Below, one piece after another: positions 47,436 to 58,748 of a stretch of 64,000 bases of DNA. Made by a program: the position numbers and the translations under genes. Under the pieces are notes generated by a model. That model was not told the origin of the DNA. It searched no databases and saw nothing but the letters and a program-made list of their open reading frames with translations. Every line of letters begins with the position of its first letter. Position 1 is the first letter of the stretch. Source of the DNA: Dendrocalamus latiflorus (lineage: Eukaryota > Streptophyta > Magnoliopsida > Poales > Poaceae); NCBI GenBank assembly GCA_017311315.1, contig CM029671.1, positions 22,752,565 through 22,816,564 on the forward strand. Reading direction: 5' to 3'.

Positions 47436-47523
47436 GTAATTAAGAGGCCGCGGCGAAGAGAGTTGCAAAGCTTATTTCCCCCCTTTTCCCATCGCGAGAG
47501 CGCGTCGTGGTGCCGCGCCGACC

Positions 47524-50500
47524 ATGTCGTCGGGGGCGCAGCAGCAGCAGCCGCCGCCGCCGCCGTACCGGCCGTATCGGCAGGTGCGCGCGGCGACCCC
47601 GCACACCCGCGCCGTCTCCTGCGTGCGGTTCTCCCCCTGCGGCCGCCTCCTCGCAACGGCCTCCCTCGACGGCACGGTCGCGCTGCTCTCCCCGTCCTCG
47701 CTCGCCGTCATCGCCACCCTGCGCGGTCACACCGACGGCGTCTCCGACCTCTCCTGGTCCACGGACTCGTTCTACCTCTGCTCCGCCTCCGACGACCGCA
47801 CCCTCCGCATCTGGGACTTCCGCCCCATCCTCTCCGGCCCCAACCCGGGTGGCCAGCCCGCCGACCCCAACGCCGACCGCTGCATCCGCGTGCTTAAGGG
47901 GCACGCTAATTTTGTCTTCAGCGCCAACTTCAACCCGCAAACCAGCTACCAGGTCGCCTCCGGGGGGTTCGACTGCACCGTGCGCATCTGGGACGTCAAG
48001 AGCGGCCGCTGCGTCCGCGCCATCGACGCGCACTCCGAGCCCGTCACCTCCGTGCACTTCATCCGGGACGGGTCGATCATTGTGTCGGGGAGCCATGATG
48101 GGAGCTGCAAGATTTGGGATGCTGGGACTGGGTCCTGTCTCAAGACGGTCATCGACGACAAGAAGCCCGCAGTGTCCTTCTCCATGTTCTCGCCCAATGG
48201 CAAGTTCATCCTCGTCGCCACACTCGATGACTCACTGGTATGACCAATTTACTGCTATTTCATACCAATTAGTGATCGATTCTTCCAGGGCCGTCTCCAG
48301 AAATTTGGGGCCCCAGAGCGAATTGCAAAATGAGGCCCTCAATTTTTAAAAAATATTGGTCAAGACTTTTCAATTCCTCTAGCAGAGCATCAAACAATCA
48401 TTGCCCAGTGGTATCATTGACATCCAAAAAACCTAAGAATGAGAGAAGTTATACATGTTGTTAATTCCACTTTCCATGCAAAAAATTCTTCAGAAAATAT
48501 TGAATTCCACTTTCCATGCAAAAAATTCTTTACATTAGCTGAAGGTTGAACGAGAGAAGTGCATATGATGAGATCACTATTTTGTTACAAAGAGAAAATA
48601 AAGCATGAATAAATAGTACAGAATTAGTGGTACTAAAAAAACTATGAAAAATCGTGGGACAATTGCACTATTGCAGCATATCTCCAACACAGAACCACCT
48701 TTGTTCCTTTTTATGGCTTCCAAAGTTTGAAAGAGAGAAGGTACAAAAATATTATAAAAACTTAATACAGCAGAGAAATCAAATATGAGCAGATGGAAAC
48801 TTCCAAATTTCAAACAGTATGGTTTTGATTTTGCCTACATCTGCCAAATGTTTAGCACATGCTTACAAATACAAGCACTCAAAAGATGGTAATAAATATA
48901 CAGTTTTGTATGCTGGTAAACTATGTAATGCATACTATTTTTGTTCAAAACCTGAAAACATGAGTGTTAAATAAATAACATATAATGTGAAATTTTTTGT
49001 GAATTTTGTTCATACAAGATAGTGTTGCATAACAGTTCACCACATCAGCGCCGGCGCCGCAGAATTGAAGAAACCCTAGCACTGGCATGCCATGCGCATC
49101 GGCAGGAGCCGCAGGAGGACTGGGACCAGTTGTACGTAATACGTATACGTATTGGTTTGGCCGTTTGGGGGCCCACCAATTTGGGGGCCCTGTTCGATCG
49201 CTCATCTCGCACACCCTCATCAACGGCCCTGGATTCTTCAAAACACGCCTTGTTCTAATTGAAGTGCAAACGAAGCTCATAGATAGGGCCCTTAGGTATT
49301 GTAAAGTGCAAACCACTCTAGTCATTGAGGATGAGAAAGCCCCTGTTCTTTTTTGTATGATATGCAAACTGCAATTTTGAAGCAACATTTTCCTTCAAGA
49401 CTTTACCTAATCATGGAGCACGAAGTGAAACCTTTTCGATGCTCTTGGATATCAGGATCACTTCGATGTATTTTGATCTGGGTGAAATGATTGCAGACGT
49501 TAGCTAGTTTCTGACCCAATTTTCTGTTGCAATTGAATTCCACTTGACAGCGAATGAAAACCCTTCTTAGTTCTGATTTCTAACATCCAAAGCCCACATG
49601 ACATAATAGTAGAGCACAAGGTTATGGTTTTTGAGGTTGTGAGTTTGATGTCCTATTCTCCTTAAAAACAAAGATACACAATTTTTTGTGTATTCTCTAT
49701 TCTTCTTTCTTTGTTTGGAAATTCAAATGAAACAGTAGTGTCACTCTTGACAGTGAGTGAAAATCCATCACAGTTCTGATTTCTGAAATTCAAATGAAAC
49801 AACAGTGCTCATTGTATAAGCAGACTGTTCGTCCAAGTCCCACTGGCACATCTGATGCTCCAGCATGTTACATTAATGTTCTTATATTGTTGCTTCTCAT
49901 GACTCTGGCTGGCTATGTCTTATAAGTCTCATGATGCACCATTACTTAGCATTCAGCATTGTTGCATCTAGCTTCTCAAAATTGTTGCTTTACATTTCTT
50001 CTTTAAAGGGTAAAGACTGCTAGAAGATAATGTTAGGAACATATTGTTTTCTTTAGAGTGGTACATATCACATCCAGACATATTCCATACGTTGCACCAC
50101 AAACATCATAACAGAACACCTTATATGAAACTGTTAAAACTTGTATGAAAAAAATTCCTGGTACAATAATGTGACTATAAGCTTGTCTTAGATCCAGTCT
50201 TTGTTGTCAGTATGGTAGGTCCATGTGCCATACATTTTAAATTGATACAATCTGGTCATCCTAATGCACCCCAAAAAAAATCCTTCAGAGGGAAAAGATT
50301 CTTGGGCCACTAAGTTTTATATTGGCTGAGCGAAGGAGAAAGAATGATGCATCATGTTGTTATTGCAGATTGTGCAGTTGTTAAATGTTTTCCAAAATTC
50401 GTTGCTACAATTTATGCAGCCACATCAATTCACACATTACTGGATCATCTTGTCATACATAGTTCAAGTGATTGGAGTTGGAGGTATGTAAAAGAAATAT

Positions 50501-51138
50501 GAAACGTCCAGCGACATTGATGGTGTCAGACTGTCAGTCCTTGATCTTAGGTTGATCTACGGTAATCTTTGCATATAAGTGCCCTTTCAGCCTCCTACTT
50601 TTTACCCCTTGAAAACCTTATGGGTCTTAGACCAATAGTGCTTCCTATAGCCTTCTTAATTTCTTATTTGTTTTATATCAAGTAGCATGGTAAGAATTTT
50701 TTGGCATTGTTGTATGCTAGCACAGTTTTATTCATGGTTGTTGATGTTCCCATTTTACGCAATATCATCACAAATAGTTATATTTTTTTGGGAAATTCCA
50801 TGGTTATTGAAAATATGCTTCCTAAGTGTATTATTGTGACATTGCAGAAACTATGCAATTTTGCTACTGGCAAGTTCTTGAAGGTATACAGTGGACATGT
50901 GAACAGAGTATACTGCATCCAGTCTGCGTTTTCTGTTACGAACGGGAAGTACATCGTCAGTGGATCAGAAGACAACTGTGTGTACATATGGGACCTCCAA
51001 GGGAGAAATATTCTTCAGAAATTAGAAGGCCACACTGATGCTGTCATCTCAGTGTCCTGCCATCCAACAGAGAACAAAATTGTTTCTGGTGGCCTTGATA
51101 ATGATAGGACTGTGAGACTATGGGTTCAAGATGGTTGA
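47524..51138 (+). CDS. WDR5: WDR5-type WD40 protein (COMPASS subunit), 2 exons
   Basis: Exon 1 47524-48237 (238 codons) and exon 2 50848-51138 join in phase 0 to give 334 residues, the length typical of WDR5. After a Gln/Pro-rich N-terminus come seven WD40 blades. Clear repeat ends are LRIWDF, VRIWDV, CKIWDA, VYIWDL and VRLW, and GH motifs recur (LRGHTDGVSDL, LKGHANFVF, LEGHTDAVIS). WDR5 presents the H3 tail and scaffolds SET1/MLL-type H3K4 methyltransferases in the nucleus. One oddity is KLCNF at the start of exon 2, where family members have LWN (Trp to Cys). The 2.6-kb intron contains a 946-bp hAT starting 48 bp after the donor. The exon 1 donor is G/GTATGA. The promoter is largely replaced by a Mutator-type MITE. 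Confidence 0.93.
48286..49231. mobile_element. hAT-type element in the WDR5-like intron
   Basis: 946 bp with an exact 8-bp duplication GATTCTTC (48278-48285 and 49232-49239). Ends are CAGGGCCGTCTCCAG and CAACGGCCCTG. Subterminal GGGGCCC motifs lie on both sides. Non-coding. Confidence 0.9.
49240..50847. other. Remainder of the WDR5-like intron
   Basis: No bounded element is seen. The sequence ends in the acceptor GTGACATTGCAG. Confidence 0.5.
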
Positions 51139-51759
51139 TGAACTTGCAGAGAAAATGTACCGGATAGATAGCATGTGTGAATTTAGTAGAGCAAAGAGAG
51201 ATGTTTCTGCCTCCCATGGATCACTCTCGCATGTATCTCAGCCTAGAGGGGAAAGTGACATTAGTTTAACCTTGCACTGCTTTGTTTTAATCTAAGCTGT
51301 TCTTCTAGGTTCTGAGTGTGGACAGATCGATTTATTAATATCCTAATGTTGAAATACGTTTATTTGATGTCCAATGTTTGTTGTAAAGTACAAGATTTGA
51401 ACCGTTCGTTCACAAAATTGCAGTGCTCCTGTATATTGCAATTTCTTTACCAATTGAATTGCAATGCCAGCAACATGTGGATATTATGGTGTATCCCTGG
51501 CTCCCTGTGTAGGGGTTTAATGGGGAAGAATTGTATATATACACATGTGGATACAGAGGTTGCAGTGGTTATTAGTGCCAATCTGCGGTATATAACACTT
51601 CCATAGTGGCAAGAAATCCAGCATCAGCACCAATTACTACTATATATATGGAGTGGAGTCTTGAGGTGACGATTAACGTCCCTTGCCGAAGCTGGGACGC
51701 AGGATGCGTGCCGGCCTTGTACACCTCAATCGCTCAGGATCAGGCTCAGTAATGTAGTG
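51139..51759 (+). other. WDR5-like 3' UTR and downstream flank
   Basis: The proximal part is presumably 3' UTR. The last roughly 60 bp before 51760 are the displaced 3' end of the DUF295 pseudogene on the minus strand (see 56991-57725). Confidence 0.45.
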
Positions 51760-53069
51760 CGATATGTAAGGAGGAATGGATCTAGTATATTGCAATAGTC
51801 TATGAGGTATATATATAATACAAAGGACACTAGGATACAAACCCTAACATATGGGAAAAGATCTAAATACCCTTAACATCCCTCTCAAATGCAAAGCGTA
51901 TGCAATAGCATTGCATTTGGAAGGTTGACACTAAAATAGGAAAAATCCAAAATCCATGTCTTGAAGACGTCGTTGTGTGCGGCTCTTGAGAAATTATGTC
52001 GAATCAAGCCGAAAAGAGAGATAGAAGCATAGCGGTACAGATCGAAGCCCGAGATGGCGGCGGCGCAATGTACAAGACACGCAACGGAGGCGCGGTGCAA
52101 AAAGAAGCGCGGCGACTTTAGAAACTCGGGGCGGCGGCTCAAAGAGAAGCAGCGGCATCATAGAGACTTCTACGATCTGTAGCGGCTCAAAGATAAAAGC
52201 AGCGACTACGACTATGCAAAAGGAAAAGAGAGAACCACACCCATCTGAGAGGATGAACCGTGGCTAGCAAAGTAGTCGGTTGACTGACAGAAATTTTGTG
52301 GACTCGCACAGCTTTGACGATATGAAGGAGAAGCTACGGATTTGGATGGACGCAATGGAAGACTCTAAGATAGAAAGACTCAACAATAACAGAAGTAAAG
52401 CGAACTCGAGCAGCAGTAGCCATCAAAAGATCCCCTCCTCTCTCTCTCTCTTCACGCCCCCTCCTCACTCCCGTCGCCCGCTCTCTTTTCACTCTCTCCC
52501 CCCATCCCTCCCGCACTCCCGTCTCTCTCTGCGCCTCCCTCTTTCTCTCCTCGGGGCGGCGGCTTTGGAAGAGCGGCGGCGGCGGGGTGACAGCGCCGAG
52601 GCGACGAAGAGGAGCGAGGAGCAGAGGCCGGCGTGGGTGTAGGCACAGGCGTCAACGGGCGAGTGCCCAAGGGAGACGCGGCGATGGGGAGGCCGGCGCG
52701 GGCCGACAGCGGCGCTGGGCTCGGGCGGGCGGCCGCCCTCGCAGATCCGGCCTGGAGCGGCGGCGGCGGTCCAAGAAGAGGACGGCGGCGGCGGCTCGAG
52801 CAGTGACGGCGGCACGCGGATCCGGGCGGGAGGCGGCCGGATCTGGCCGGGGCGAGGCCAGATCCGAGCTCGGCGGCGACGAAGATGGCCGGTTCTGGCC
52901 CAGAGGTGGTCGGATCCGGACTTGGCGGCGTCGGAGGTGAACAGATCCGGGCGCAAGCGATGGAGACGGCCGGATCTGTGGTGGCGGTCGGCGCGGCCGG
53001 GCGGAGTGCTCCTCCCGGGGGCAACAGCAGAAACGGCGCTGGAGGTGAGCTGAGCTGGTTTGAAACCTT

Positions 53070-53081
53070 GCTCTGATACCA
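53070..53081 (-). other. Primer-binding site of the TRIM-like element
   Basis: On the minus strand TGGTATCAGAGC directly follows the LTR end (TTACA), matching initiator-Met tRNA. Confidence 0.9.
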
Positions 53082-53183
53082 TGTAAGGAGGAATGGATCT
53101 TGTATATTGCAATAGCTCATGGAGCATATATATAATACAAAGGACACAAGGACACAAACCCTAACATATGGAAAAAGATCTAA

Positions 53184-53440
53184 GGGCCTGTTTGGTTCAT
53201 GCCTAATCTTGCCACGCCTAACCTTAGTCGAGTGTGGCGTGCCACACTTTTTGTGGCGTCCAAATTCCACGCCACACCTTAAGCAAAGTTAGGCAAAAGA
53301 CTGAGTCTATGTCGCGTGGGCCATATGGCTAACAAAGTGTGGCAAGCCACAACTGTGGCAATGAACCAAAGACCCACCTAAGAAATTGTGGCGCGGCTAA
53401 GGTTAGGCATGAAAATTTTGGCTGCCAACCAAACAGGCCC
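53184..53440. mobile_element. Tourist-type MITE inside the TRIM right LTR
   Basis: 257 bp flanked by TAA (53181-53183 and 53441-53443). Ends GGGCCTGTTTGGTTC and AACCAAACAGGCCC are a near-perfect inverted repeat. The interior has GTGTGGCGTGCCACAC-type palindromes. Confidence 0.92.
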
Positions 53441-53444
53441 TAAA

Positions 53445-53650
53445 TCTCTACCCCTCTATAATACACCAAAATTTTCTTTACTAAATCCACCCCCTTAACC
53501 ACCCCCACAGTCATGCCTAATCTAAGTCCACATAGATTTGTGTACCAAAGTAATCCAACTTCATGCAAATGAATGGCCTGGATCTCTGCTCAAGCCTTCT
53601 TCTCTTACTCATTGAAGATCCTAAGGTCAAAATCATCCGGATCATGCACA
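53445..53650 (+). repeat. Helitron 5' end, first copy
   Basis: Repeated with about 5% difference at 54938-55145, from TCTCTACCCC to CCGGATCATGCACAT. Confidence 0.88.
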
Positions 53651-54156
53651 TGACATGCCTCTCCTCTTCCCCCACCATGGGCTTCGGCACGCCAGGCAGC
53701 CGAGGCTCACGTACAGCACCGATGCCGGCGGCTGCGCATACAGCCAGCCCAGGCAGCTCCGGTCTTGACGCAGTAGGCTGCTGCTGTGCTCCCGGCGGCG
53801 GGGCAGAGCTTGTGGAGCGGCCCGACGTCGAACACTGGCACGACGTGGTCTCGCCGGCAGGGCTGCCGATGCGCATCAGGTCCCGCACCCTGTACGGCAG
53901 CAGGTGGCCGTCTGTGAAAGATTTGTGCTATTGAATTTGTACATCCTTCTAATCGATTTGTGCAAGATTTAGTTTTTGTTTAATCGGAGGAGATACGTTG
54001 CAATCTGTTGGTTTCTTTAGCCGATTAGTAGCGCTCTGTATATTTGTGTTCTTGACGCAACGTTTCTTGGGTTGTTGTGCCTTGCAATAATTTTCTTTTC
54101 TGCATCAAATATTCAAATGGATGCCACGGCACGCATACGCGGCTGCCGGCATCGAC

Positions 54157-54243
54157 GCCGCGACTGCGCAAGCAGATGCACGCGGCGATGGCGTCGAAGC
54201 CCGACTGCGCAAGCAGATGCACGCGGCGATGGCGTCGAAGCCG
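54157..54243. repeat. 39-bp tandem duplication in the Helitron
   Basis: Two copies of a unit containing CGACTGCGCAAGCAGATGCA and CGCGGCGATGGCGTCGAAGC. Confidence 0.85.
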
Positions 54244-54445
54244 CGGTCGTGGAGGGCGCCGGCGAGCCGTAACCGGCGGCGGAACTACAAAATTTATATT
54301 GGAGGTGCACCATCTATCATCTATGTTCAAAGATAGAATAAAAGATGTTTGTTAAGTGATTATCCGCTGATCGAGTAATAGCGTTGATTAAACCATACGT
54401 TATAATTATTGCATTTATATGATGCTTAATGTTTTTATATAATTA

Positions 54446-54697
54446 GGCCCTCTGGCTTATTTTTCACTATTCATAAGTTTCATCTTTTTCTGAACTTTTG
54501 GCTTTTTGTTGAGCTTTTTTGCCGGTTCTTTTTTTCCCGTATTTGTTTGTATTATACGTAATGGGCTAACATATTTTTTATATTTTTAAATTTTTTAAAT
54601 TTAATTATGCTAAATAACCCTCTGTCAGCTACAGTACTTTTTTCAGCCAGCTACAGTGTTTTCAGCTATGAGCTTTTCAGCCGAACCGATCACCACC
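54446..54697. mobile_element. MITE of the GATCGGTT family, copy 3
   Basis: 252 bp flanked by TTA (54443-54445 and 54698-54700). It ends AACCGATCACCACC and shares its interior with 10132-10388 and 10732-11004. It is nested in the Helitron. Confidence 0.85.
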
Positions 54698-54937
54698 TTA
54701 ATTGACTAACCAACTAATTTTGTGGAGTGATAACAAACAATATCAATAAAATATTATAAATTATGTACAAACGTATTATTCAAATGTATACCAATTTCAG
54801 CCTATTTTATTAGTACGTTAGGCCCTCAAGTTAGTTTATGTATCCCACTACCTGAGAAAGGTATATAATTTTTTAGTACATTTATATTTAGTAGGGTATT
54901 ATCAATGTGTCTATTATGTTACATATGATTTTAAAAT

Positions 54938-55145
54938 TTTCTCTACCCCTCTATAATACACCAAAATTTTCTTTACTAAATCCACCCCTTCAACCACCCC
55001 CACAGTCATGCCTAATCTAAGTCCACCCAGATTTGTGTACCAAAGTAATCCAACTTTATACAAATGAATGGCCTGGATCTCTCCTCAAGCCTTCTTCTCT
55101 TACTTATTGAAGATCCTAAGGCCAAAATCATCCGGATCATGCACA
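54938..55145 (+). repeat. Helitron 5' end, second copy
   Basis: Direct copy of 53445-53650. It is preceded by T rather than A, so it does not sit at an ordinary Helitron insertion site in its present context. Confidence 0.85.
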
Positions 55146-56382
55146 TCATTGAACCCAGAACCCCACCCCGCGCCCACAAAAAAAAAGGAAGGAAAAACTT
55201 TCCCCAACCGTTTCTCTGTCTCCCATGAATATCTCACCCGTATCTCTATCTCTCTCTCCTTCACGTATTCTGCATGGAAACTTCTCACTCTCTTCTCTCT
55301 CTCTCCTCTCTCTCTCTCGTTTTGCCGTACGTGAGCAAGAAGTGCCGGCGGCGGCCGGTGGCATGGTGGGCCATGGGCGAGCGACGAGTCCAGGCATCTA
55401 TATCCCGGGGGGAAGATCCAGTCGCCAGCAGCGGCCGCGAAGGTGTCTGCCAACAAGATCAAGTGCCTTTCGCTTCACTTCATTGGTACTTTTCCGTACT
55501 TTGATCTCTACTCCTGTAGCCTATAGATGAACCCATCGATCACCATCATTGTAGTATATTTCAGCTGGTTATTGGCTCTTCCAGTGAAGAATTTGTGAGA
55601 TACAAATTCTTAACTTGATCCTATTTGTGTGCAAATCAAATGCGATAAGTGTAGAATTTGTATCTCACAAATGTGATCGAGTTTGGTCTTGAATTTTGCA
55701 GAGATGTGGAACATATTCTTTACTATATGTGATAACGTTTTTAGAATTTTTTAAATTTCTAAGTTATGTGAAAATTAAAATTGAAATGCCTCGTGAAACT
55801 AGACTCCTCAAGTGAAGGATGCACATGAGCGAATAGTAGGCGAGGCCAAATTCTCCGAAGAGAATATAAGCTTAGGTTTCTGACTTCTTTATACTATAGT
55901 AGATGAAAAATTATTACAACTAATGTTAGTTTTTTCTGCGTAATTAAATTTAAAAATAAAAAAAGGAAAAAAGTTAATTATCACGGACAATATAAAGGAA
56001 TAAGAGAAAAAAACAAAAAAAATTCGAAATTAAGAAGTTAGAAGTCAGAAGCATAAATTAGTTAGAGCAGGGCCTAAGCAAACTACATACTTCATTCTAC
56101 GACAGGTTCGTGGATTGTGTTCGTCATTTGTAATCATATAACGTCCTGTGAATCTTTCAGTTATTTTGATACTTTGTAGATGAGAAGGGTCTCCAGGTGA
56201 TGGTCAGTTTACGTTGACAAGATCGAACGGGACCGATCACGACATTCGTATCATTTGTATCGCGACTTTTGCTGTACTAATTAAGACGAAGAACAGTAGC
56301 AAAAATTTTTTCATAGGACCTGATTCATTTCACAAGCTGCTTCACTACTTCACTTTCTCTTCACTGATATTATATATTGCAG

Positions 56383-56532
56383 ATCAACATGGATGTAGCA
56401 GAAGGGCCGATCGAAGACGATGCCGGACAAATCTTGGTGTTTCGGTCACAACAGTTAAGAGGACTGGAAAGAGTAATAAAACTTGCAGCAGAGCATACAC
56501 AGCTGTACCGAGATAAAATGGGCGGATATTAA
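56383..56532 (+). pseudogene. Exon-like captured fragment in the Helitron
   Basis: After an acceptor-like TATTGCAG the plus strand opens with INMDVAEGPIEDDAGQ and continues FRSQQLRGLERVIKL to a TAA at 56530-56532 (47 codons from the ATG). Codon use and composition look coding. I do not recognise the family. It is probably the last exon or exon start of a captured host gene. Confidence 0.4.
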
Positions 56533-56990
56533 AGTGGCATCTTGGCCAATTATAGATAAGATCACTGAGAGAATGCAAACAAATGGGTAAAAGATCATCT
56601 AACTTGTTGTGTATACCATTGCCTGACTTGCAACGGTATCTGTATCACTCACGTTAGTTTTTTTTCACTTTTGCACAGGGTAAGTTGTTGTTTATGGATG
56701 TTCATATTTCTTTATCTGACAAAAATGTTTGTTTTCTTTGTAGCCTCAAGTTTAAACAATGTGGGGATGGAGAAAGTCGTCGGTGGGTGAGTCCAATGAT
56801 GTTGTCGCCTCCTCAAAGGATCAGTCGTTATGTGACATTCATTATGTGACAAAAATATTTGGTTATACAATATATGAGACGTGAATCTTAATGAATCTGA
56901 TTGTTCGTTTTATTTTTTACAAATTTTATCTTGTTTTATATTTTACCGTAGTGTTAGCACGGGCACACTACTAGTACCCTTAACACGATA

Positions 56991-57725
56991 AACAGTCAAC
57001 AATACTGCAAGGGCCATTCTTCCTGTTACGTCGCTCCCCTCGTCAACGTACGGTTCGATGCTTCCATCCAGGAGATTGCAGGTGCCAATCTTCTCCCGGC
57101 CAGTTTTCTCCAAATCGTAGCCCAAGTAGATGGTGTCGGGGCGCTGCTGGACGGGAACAGCCCAGCGGGCAGCTAGAGCGAGTGGTTCGTGCCGGTGAAC
57201 ACGGCGCGCCCGCCAAGCCCACACGCATGGGCACCGTCTTCGCCGCGTCCAAATCCACCCGGTACACCGTACACCTCGTGTTTCCCCGGAACTGACGGTG
57301 TACCAGAATCAGCTCTCCTTCCTTGTCCACTAGGTGCACCGTGCCTGCCCTCTATGAGAAACCCCGCTCTCCAGCTCGGCGGCCACCACCAGCTGGTTTG
57401 CCGTTGTGTCCACCACCATGATGGCCCTCTTGGTGGAGCTGTCTGACTTGTAGGCGGACAGCAGCGCTGTCACCGACGGGAGGACGGTGCAGAGGCCGGT
57501 GAGCGGGTTCAGCAGGCGGACGGCGGGCTCGTGCTCGTCAAGCAGGACAAGAAAGCCCTCGGGCATAACCGCGAGGACGGTGTGGCCATCCAGCTCCGAG
57601 AGCTCCATCCGGATGCACTCGCCGGTGGAGACGTTCAAGAAGCCGCGGCGGTGCGGCCGGGCGGCATCATGATTGTCCTGGAGCATGATCCACTGCCGAC
57701 GGTGGAACCTGTATTGTTTTTTCAA
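56991..57725 (-). pseudogene. DUF295 (F-box-associated) gene, frameshifted and split
   Basis: The minus strand reads FLNVSTGECIRMELSELDGH, LLNPLTGLCTVLPSV, then after a frame change HLVDKEGELILVHRQFRGNT and YRVDLDAAKTVPM, then after another change AARWAVPVQQRPDTIYLGYD and LLDGSIEPYV. This is the order of a grass DUF295 domain, a large family of F-box-associated proteins of unknown role. At least two frameshifts (about 57335 and about 57200) are present and the N-terminal F-box part is absent. The 3' end continues across the TRIM insertion: the frame at 56991 joins sequence ending at 51759 and reaches a stop about 15 codons further on. The gene was therefore split by the retroelement. Confidence 0.82.
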
Positions 57726-58264
57726 TGTCCTATGTTTTTCTCAAACTAAAATTTACAGGATTGATCCCCAAATGTTGCCAGGATATTGAGTTTGATTGAT
57801 GAACTTTTTTCCTTTTGTTGATGTCCCCTTGAGCTCCACCACTTTGGATATATTGGTCCAAATTCCTTAATTTAGTTGATTTTGATACCTGCTGCCAGTT
57901 TCTTTATCAGAATATCATGCACTGAAAAAGTGCAAGGTTGAATTGTACACCTACTGCTGCATAGATAATGTTAAACTTTATTTATCCTGACTACAAAATA
58001 GATGCAGAAAATACAGTACTCAACATTGACATGAGTACCGCATTGGTTCTGCAAATACAATATTGATTATAATTTTGTCAGCAAATGTCACACCAAAATG
58101 TATCCGATCTTCCCTATATGTAGTATGTAAATTGTAAACCCTAATAGATGATAGGTGCAAACCTAAGAACACTTGCTCTATTAGCTTTCAATCAAAAGCT
58201 GTGATGCCCTGTTTTTTTTAAAAAAAAAACTTGCTTTAATGCTGTCGCACATAAGACGTTTGCA
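57726..58264. other. Intergenic, no gene seen
   Basis: No coding or bounded element was recognised. Confidence 0.4.
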
Positions 58265-58748
58265 CTAACTCATTTTCTGGAAGCACTCGTTGGTTGTTAG
58301 CATGGAGGAGCTCATTTGCTCAAGCAAAGAATACCCCATCTGAGGGGAGCAAAGTCGGGACAAAAACATTGACTTGGCATTCCACTGATTCCCTTCAGGG
58401 GGGTCCATGAGATCTGCAAATTGCTGATACGGCAAAAGCTTCTCCACGAGAGAAAGTGAAGAGGCAACCACTGGAACAGGCCAGTCCCTGCTCAATTTCC
58501 TTCTCATGATCTCCGAAGATACTTAAACCATTCACGGTACACATCATTCTAATTTCACGACATTTGGATGGACATGCACCAGACCATGTAGGCACATATT
58601 CATGGCTGACCAGTGCCACACACTGTTCACCGACGGAAAATGTCATTAAGCAGTGGTGAACAGGAACTGATCTCGACCGCAGGATCATAACATGCGGATC
58701 AGCAGTGGCAGAATCAGACCTTAGGCTACTTGAGCTGTAGTCCGAGAT
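58265..58748 (-). pseudogene. Unrecognised exon remnant with one frameshift
   Basis: After an acceptor-like TTGCTAG the minus strand opens with ISDYSSSSLRSDSATADPH, runs through HHCLMTFSVGEQCVALVSHE and CTVNGLSIFGDHEK, then must change frame near 58500 to continue as LSRDWPVPVVASSLSLVEKL and SMFLSRLCSPQMGYSLLEQM to a TAG. The amino-acid quality on both sides of the frame change suggests a once-conserved final exon. I cannot name the family. Confidence 0.5.

Larger units (their letters stand above)
53445..56974 (+). mobile_element. Helitron inserted in the TRIM right LTR
   Basis: 3530 bp from TCTCTACCCCTCTATAATAC to the 3' hairpin CCGTAGTGTTAGCACGGG and CACTACTAG. It is inserted exactly between A and T; the LTR resumes with TACCCTTAACA after the element, which confirms both ends. 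It has no Rep/helicase, so it is non-autonomous. Its 5' roughly 205 bp recur at 54938-55145, suggesting that a second copy of the family is merged into it. It carries a MITE (54446-54697), GC-rich capture-like segments (53680-53930, 54120-54290) and a 47-codon exon-like stretch at 56383. Confidence 0.93.
51765..56985 (-). mobile_element. Small non-autonomous LTR retrotransposon (TRIM-like), interrupted
   Basis: The left LTR is 51765-51878 (114 bp, TGTAAGG to CTTAACA). The right LTR starts at 53082, is split by two later insertions and finishes at 56975-56985. The target duplication CGATA is exact (51760-51764 and 56986-56990). Orientation is minus: TGGTATCAGAGC abuts the right LTR on that strand (plus 53070-53081) and a GAGAGGGA purine tract abuts the left LTR. 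The interior of about 1.2 kb is non-coding and strongly GC-rich at 52550-53040. Without insertions the element is about 1.4 kb. LTRs differ at around ten positions. Confidence 0.92.

Noticed and set aside
52452..53270. Pro/Ala-rich 272- and 222-codon minus-strand frames
   Set aside because: They span the GC-rich interior, PBS and LTR of the TRIM-like element and show no domain; they are explained by base composition.
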